Source: Coenobita brevimanus
Lineage: Eukaryota; Arthropoda; Malacostraca; Decapoda; Coenobitidae
Assembly: GCA_032717465.1 (NCBI GenBank)
Contig: JAVRFU010003718.1
Span: 1,122,949-1,186,948 of the forward strand
Reading direction: 5' to 3'
DNA: 64,000 nt
The position numbers were made by a program, and so were the translations under genes. Positions 63,901 through 64,000 of the stretch are shown one piece after another; positions within the stretch are counted from its first letter, which is position 1, and each line of letters opens with the position of its first letter. The notes under the pieces were generated by a model. That model was given only the letters and a program-made list of their open reading frames with translations, did no database searches and was not told the DNA's origin.

Positions 63901-64000
63901 GATAGGGAGAACAAAAAACAAACCAAGAAAATGACAACAACAGCAAAACGTATATACAATACTATCCGGGATAAACCCGGGTAGCGCCGCCCCCGTTTGT

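Larger units (their letters stand above)
61675..63990 (-). mobile_element. LINE 5' half with PHD-like and zinc-knuckle ORF1, minus strand
   Basis: 5' leader at about 63990-63901, ORF1 (63900-62666), ORF2 endonuclease (62663-61675). The RT and 3' end are absent: the element stops at the 200-bp element. A 3'-truncated LINE is unusual, since incomplete retrotransposition removes the 5' end, so a later deletion or rearrangement removed the rest. It is probably a CR1/jockey-group family distinct from elements A and B. Confidence 0.8.

Overview
This is a gene-poor eukaryotic window made almost entirely of non-LTR retrotransposons (LINEs) inserted into one another. I found no host gene, tRNA, rRNA or CRISPR. 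The organism is most likely a decapod crustacean: the recurrent LINE 3' tails (tatttacctaattgtgat type, followed by an 'atgagctacgctcgtgg'-like stretch) are ones I associate with decapod genomes. That is inference from memory, not a search result. Bacterial features such as operons and ribosome-binding sites do not apply. Several long open frames begin only at TTG, so 'starts' here usually mean 'open from'.

Layout. 1-2148: AT-rich unassigned DNA with an ATT microsatellite. 2149-2348: a 200-bp dispersed element whose inverted partner lies at 61475-61674. 2373-7888: an old CR1-like LINE (minus strand; ORF1, endonuclease, reverse transcriptase) split by a second LINE with a zinc finger after its RT domain (about 3362-5085, minus). 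8075-14302: a younger CR1-like LINE (minus), interrupted by a 3.2-kb plus-strand LINE with a GATA tail (9759-12957, target-site duplication gcattgc) and by a 112-bp SINE-like insert (13345-13456, 12-bp target-site duplication).

14303-57956: a macro tandem array of five related units, about 3.0-3.5 kb each. Each carries a minus-strand CR1-like RT pseudogene that shares the same frameshifts, an A-rich tract, and a plus-strand decayed zinc-finger LINE. Unit 2 was hit by an RTE-like LINE (18568-21911, 3.34 kb). Most of that LINE, plus 67 bp of the target, was then amplified into an inner tandem array: nine further copies, period 2787 bp, ending at 46981. The result is a tandem array nested inside one unit of another tandem array. 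Unit 2 also took a GATA-tailed LINE fragment (48199-48985, 10-bp target-site duplication); units 3 and 4 keep the empty site.

57957-59252 is an inverted duplicate of 11878-13191, joined to unit 5 at a shared 6-bp sequence. 59763-59877 is a 34-bp minisatellite that runs into a 100-N assembly gap. 60530-61430 holds two decayed plus-strand LINE RT fragments. 61675-63990 is the 5' half of a minus-strand LINE with a PHD-like and zinc-knuckle ORF1.

Reading order of events (inference): CR1-like insertion and decay; macro-unit duplication; GATA-LINE and RTE insertions into unit 2; RTE tandem expansion, which is very recent because copies differ at only a handful of sites. The standout object is the inner RTE array: a young satellite made from a LINE body plus its own target, with three of ten copies still fully open through the RT domain but without the N-terminal half of the endonuclease.
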